64,000 nt of DNA from Grammothele lineata (Eukaryota; Basidiomycota; Agaricomycetes; Polyporales; Polyporaceae), in contig NDFF03000035.1 in NCBI GenBank assembly GCA_002150815.3, positions 248,001 to 312,000 of the forward strand. The letters are read 5' to 3'. Under the pieces are notes generated by a model. That model ran no database searches. It saw only the letters and a program-made list of their open reading frames with translations, and was not told the DNA's origin. The translations under genes and the position numbers were made by a program. This document shows positions 60,871 through 64,000 of the stretch, piece after piece. Positions within the stretch are counted from its first letter, which is position 1, and every line of letters starts with the position of its first letter.

Positions 60871-63029
60871 TTATGTCTTCGTCTTGATCAGCCCCGCCAT
60901 AAGATCGAAGCTATTTCCGTCAGGCTGGAGGTCGATGTACTCCGGGCCCGCCGCAGACGCGTAAGACCCGGGCTCGGGCTCCGCGAGCGTGCGCAGGAGC
61001 CCATGGTCCGGCGTGATACCGACGATGCGCACGCGTCTGGGCGGGGTCACCGTGGTTAGCGTCACTAGCTGGTCCCTAGACGCGCGTAAACGCAAATATC
61101 AGTCGGTGATTTCATCGAAGAGGAGAGAAAATACTGGGGAAGAGAGGAAGGAAAGGCGACGCACGAGTGTAGCCAGCGTTCGAGGTAGCGGTCCATGAAG
61201 GGCGCGAAGGACCCACGCGCGGCGACGAACTCGGCCCAGATGCGTTCGAAGCGCGCCATAATCGCCGCGAGCGTGCGTTCCATCGTCGGCGGTGCCTGTG
61301 TCGCCGTGTCTCCATGGGGTGAGGATGATGGGAGGAGCTGCGCAAGGGAGAGGATGGGAGGCGGGTTGAGGACGTTCACGCCGCAGCCTATGGACGTCAG
61401 TCGTAGGTGAGCACACATCCAACAGATAAAATAGATATTGACCAAGCAGAGAGGATGAGGATGACGCACCAACGACAAGCTCGACCTTTCCGGCCCCAAA
61501 GCTCGTATTTACCAAAATCCCCCCGATCTTCTTCTTCTCCCCCTCGGGTGTGACGACGTAGATATCGTTTGGCCATTTGATCCGCACTGCCTCGCCCAAC
61601 GCGGGCCCGAGTACCCCCGGAGCGCGGCAGGCATCTGCGATAGCGAGGGCGGCGAGGTACTGCGCGAAGACGACCGAGGAGCCGGGGAGTGCGGGGAGCG
61701 GGACGCGTAAAAGGAGCGAGAACTGGAGGCAGCCGGGCGGAGAGAGCCAGACGTTCGCGCCGCGCCCGCGGCCTGTGAGCTGTGAGGAGGCGAGCGAGAC
61801 GAGGGGTGTCGGAAGGTTGGTGAGAAGGCGGGTGTTCCTGTCGTGGATATCAGCTCCCACATACGCTTCAAGTGGGACGAGGAAGAGACGTACTTGTCTA
61901 GCATCGTCTGCGTACTCGTCACGATTTCCCCATAGAGCAGTGCCTCGCCCGTGCCCCACTTGCCCTCCTCGTACCCGTCCGGGCACTCGCACTCCACCCT
62001 CGCCTTCTTCAGCTCCTCGAAGTATTGCGCGACGTCGAACTTGGGCGTGAGCACTCCCTCAGGTAACGCCCCGTCTGCGTACACCACGACGTGCTTCGGG
62101 TTCCACGTCGCGGGGTCCTCGCCCAGGGTCTTCGCGGTCTCGCGCTGCTCGGTGAACACGCGCGCCGCGTCCGTGGCAGGGTGGAAGAGGAACGTGTCGT
62201 TGCTGTCCTTCAGCTCGTGCGGTTCTCCCGTCTGCAGCTGGGGCACGCTGAGGGCGGAGAGCACGCGCGAGGTCACATCCGTACGCCAAGGGGCGCCGCT
62301 GAGCACTTGCGGAGTCGGGCGAGGCGGCGCGTCGGACGTGCGGGCATGAGGGGGTAGGGAGAGGCCAAGGGATTCGAGCGTCGCGCGGAGGGTGGAGAGG
62401 TGTGTCATATCCTGGGTCGCGTTAGAGGGAACGGGTGCGGACAAGAATGCAGCTGTGCCGCGACCGATGCGAGCTTTGATTCCTAGGGACGTCACGCCGT
62501 CCGATGGGAGAGCGAGTATGCCGGCCTTGGCGGGGTCGGGAATCGCAGAGAGGTCGATGTCGGAGATTTGCTTGTTCGCATCCCCCGAGTCGGCAGAGGG
62601 GACGAGCGAGAACGCGATGCCGCTGTTTTCGTCCTCTAGCACAAGCTTGCTCGCGTCTGCGCCCGTGCCCGACGACGAGAGCGACAGCCCCCCGATCCTG
62701 TCAGACAGCGCGAGAACCGTAAGCGATGGGCGCGCAGCCACGCACACCGAGGTGCCAAGTGAGAGAAATGCGCCCCCTCTGGAGAGATACCCTTGGATCT
62801 CCTTGGTTGCGGCCGTGCTCAGGGGGTTCCCTGACGCGCCCGACGTGCCCCGCGAGAGGGGCGGGAGAACGAGGAGAGCACAACTGGCCGACCATGGCTG
62901 CGAAGAGAGGGCTTGAGAGACAACCGTTTGGACAGCATAGTTGGGCACCAGGAGCGACCGGAGGGAAGTGAGAGTGTTGGTAAGAGAGGAGGGGGAGACG
63001 TCAGAGCCGGAGTAGACGAGGACGTTCAT
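60871..63029 (-). CDS. BPL1: biotin-protein ligase (holocarboxylase synthetase)
   Basis: Attaches biotin to the lysine of acetyl-CoA and pyruvate carboxylases. The protein starts MNVLVYSGSDVSPSSLTNTL, a glutamine-amidotransferase-like N-terminal domain found in fungal and animal ligases (YLSRGGAFLSLGTSVCVAAR). The catalytic domain follows: LYGEIVTSTQTMLDKNTRLL, the biotin loop GRGRGANVWLSPPGCLQFSL, VRIKWPNDIYVV and KKKIGGILVNTSF. Further on are CGVNVLNPPP, RFERIWAEFVAARGSFAPFM and the C-terminal cap with RVRIVGITPDHGLLRTL and IDLQPDGNSFDLMAGLIKTK. Short introns separate about five exons. Roughly 650-700 residues, as in yeast Bpl1. The GRGRG motif and the catalytic Lys in IKWPND are intact. 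Confidence 0.95.
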
Positions 63030-63800
63030 GGTTGCTGCCCGTGGTAAGAGTCTAAGCCGATGCAGAGACCCTCTTAACGTCGATGATACAATCTGCGTTA
63101 TGGTTGTGCACCAACGAGCCGGCTAGAGTCTCGACTTGTTGTGATCAGATAACGCAAGGTTGCGGGGGGGGGCGGAGATTGGGCCAGAAGAAGACGCGGT
63201 AGTTCGAGAGTTGATCAGCCTGTTCAAGTTAAGGGCTTCATCAGACTTACAAGACAACAAATTGTTTGGACCCGTTGAAGGAACCTTGGGCTTTTGTTGA
63301 TGAGCAGCGGAGCGTACGTCCCTGTACTATTTGAATGACTTCCGACAGAACTCTTCAAGATCGTATAACAGCTCAGAAGTTCCACGCCTGTGTCGCAGCG
63401 TCGTGAGTTGATCATCAAAAGTACAGCGCAGCGTGTTACTCACCTTCCCTGTTAGAGGAACCGTCGTACACACATTCAAGTGGTAAATAGGAAAGCCACT
63501 CATGGGGATCGACGCCAGATCGACACGATCGAATAAGCCAAGCATAGGCTTGAACGTAAGCGCCGGTACAACTTTACCGGGACCCGCGCGTCATATTCGA
63601 AGCAGGACAAGCCTGATGACGTTCGGGTATATGCGGTTCGTCTAAACCTTGCTCGCAGCGCAAAGACATACATATGCGTCCTTACGGTGGTATACGAACA
63701 AATATTGATAATTACACGCGGACGAATCGCTGAGGTACAGAATACACTAGGAACAGACATGCAACGACAGCAGAGAGATAGAGAGCAATCTGTAGGGACT
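63030..63800. other. intergenic, possible minor exon
   Basis: BPL1 promoter region and 3' flank of the next minus-strand gene. A minus frame (63327-63545) with MSGFPIYHLNVCTTVPLTGK, a GTGAGT donor and a later TAG acceptor looks faintly like an exon pair, but no family is recognised. There is a run of eight Gs near 63163. Confidence 0.35.
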
Positions 63801-64000
63801 CTATGAAACTTCCACTTTGAAACCATCCGGCGAAGCAGGCACCCCAGCTACCTTCTCTCCGAACGAGTCAATCGGCATGCCCGAGCTCGAGGCAGAAAAG
63901 GCATCCGCCTCGCCCGTCTCGCGCGCGTCCCCCTCGACGACGCGCCCCACGTGACGGCGACCGCGCGAGAACTGTTCGCGAGTCTCCTGTGCAAGAGAAG
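63801..64000 (-). CDS. C-terminal exon of an unidentified gene (partial)
   Basis: The minus strand carries an open exon from an acceptor (TTGCACAG, exon from 63986) to a TAG at 63801-63803. It encodes ETREQFSRGRRHVGRVVEGD, then a Ser-rich acidic part ending MPIDSFGEKVAGVPASPDGF and KVEVS. The rest of the gene lies beyond the window. Composition and codon use look coding. The family cannot be named from this tail. Confidence 0.5.
   Translation of the reverse strand, partial: SLAQETREQFSRGRRHVGRVVEGDARETGEADAFSASSSGMPIDSFGEKVAGVPASPDGFKVEVS

Overview
This window is nuclear DNA of a filamentous basidiomycete, most likely a wood- or litter-decaying agaricomycete. Almost every gene is cut by many short introns of roughly 45-70 bases with GT..AG ends. 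Gene order is compact and mixed-strand. The gene set includes a secreted CBM1 protein, F-box-like paralogs, a wax-synthase-like acyltransferase and an ABCC/P450 pair, all typical of that group. The order assignment is inference; no taxonomic marker was read.

Layout. 0.8-12.8 kb (all minus strand): a full ABCC/MRP transporter, an intron-containing tRNA-Ala(CGC), a microsomal P450 with a 20-bp perfect palindrome upstream, and an M20 amidohydrolase. 12.8-17.2 kb: gene-poor DNA holding a decayed EST1/SMG-like gene. 17.2-23.0 kb: VPS15, complete with kinase, HEAT and WD40 parts. 23.8-29.1 kb: two divergent Hsp20 paralogs flanking the divergent pair OST4 and QCR8. 29.4-34.7 kb: threonyl-tRNA synthetase, probably dual-targeted, convergent with a wax-synthase-like MBOAT protein. 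35.6-39.1 kb: the two enzymes of de novo GDP-L-fucose synthesis, tail to tail. 40.8-41.7 kb: a secreted CBM1 protein.

42.0-48.3 kb: two tandem F-box-like paralogs. The second is split in its first exon by a 2,012-bp element with 16-bp perfect terminal inverted repeats; reading across the gap, less one TT, gives an uninterrupted frame matching the first paralog. 49.0-51.0 kb: a YheT/EMB8-type alpha/beta hydrolase. 52.3-54.5 kb: a delta-12-type fatty acid desaturase. 54.5-58.5 kb: GC-rich DNA with no gene I can support. 58.5-63.0 kb: FAD synthetase and biotin-protein ligase, convergent. The right edge cuts a minus-strand gene.

Most genes are unrelated housekeeping functions (autophagy and endosome signalling, respiration, N-glycosylation, aminoacylation, cofactor synthesis). 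The only clear pathway linkage is GDP-mannose dehydratase with GDP-fucose synthase. The ABCC-P450-M20 run could be a small export/detoxification neighbourhood, but no backbone biosynthetic enzyme is present. I see no CRISPR, rRNA or complete autonomous transposon. Gene coordinates run from start codon to stop codon and include introns.
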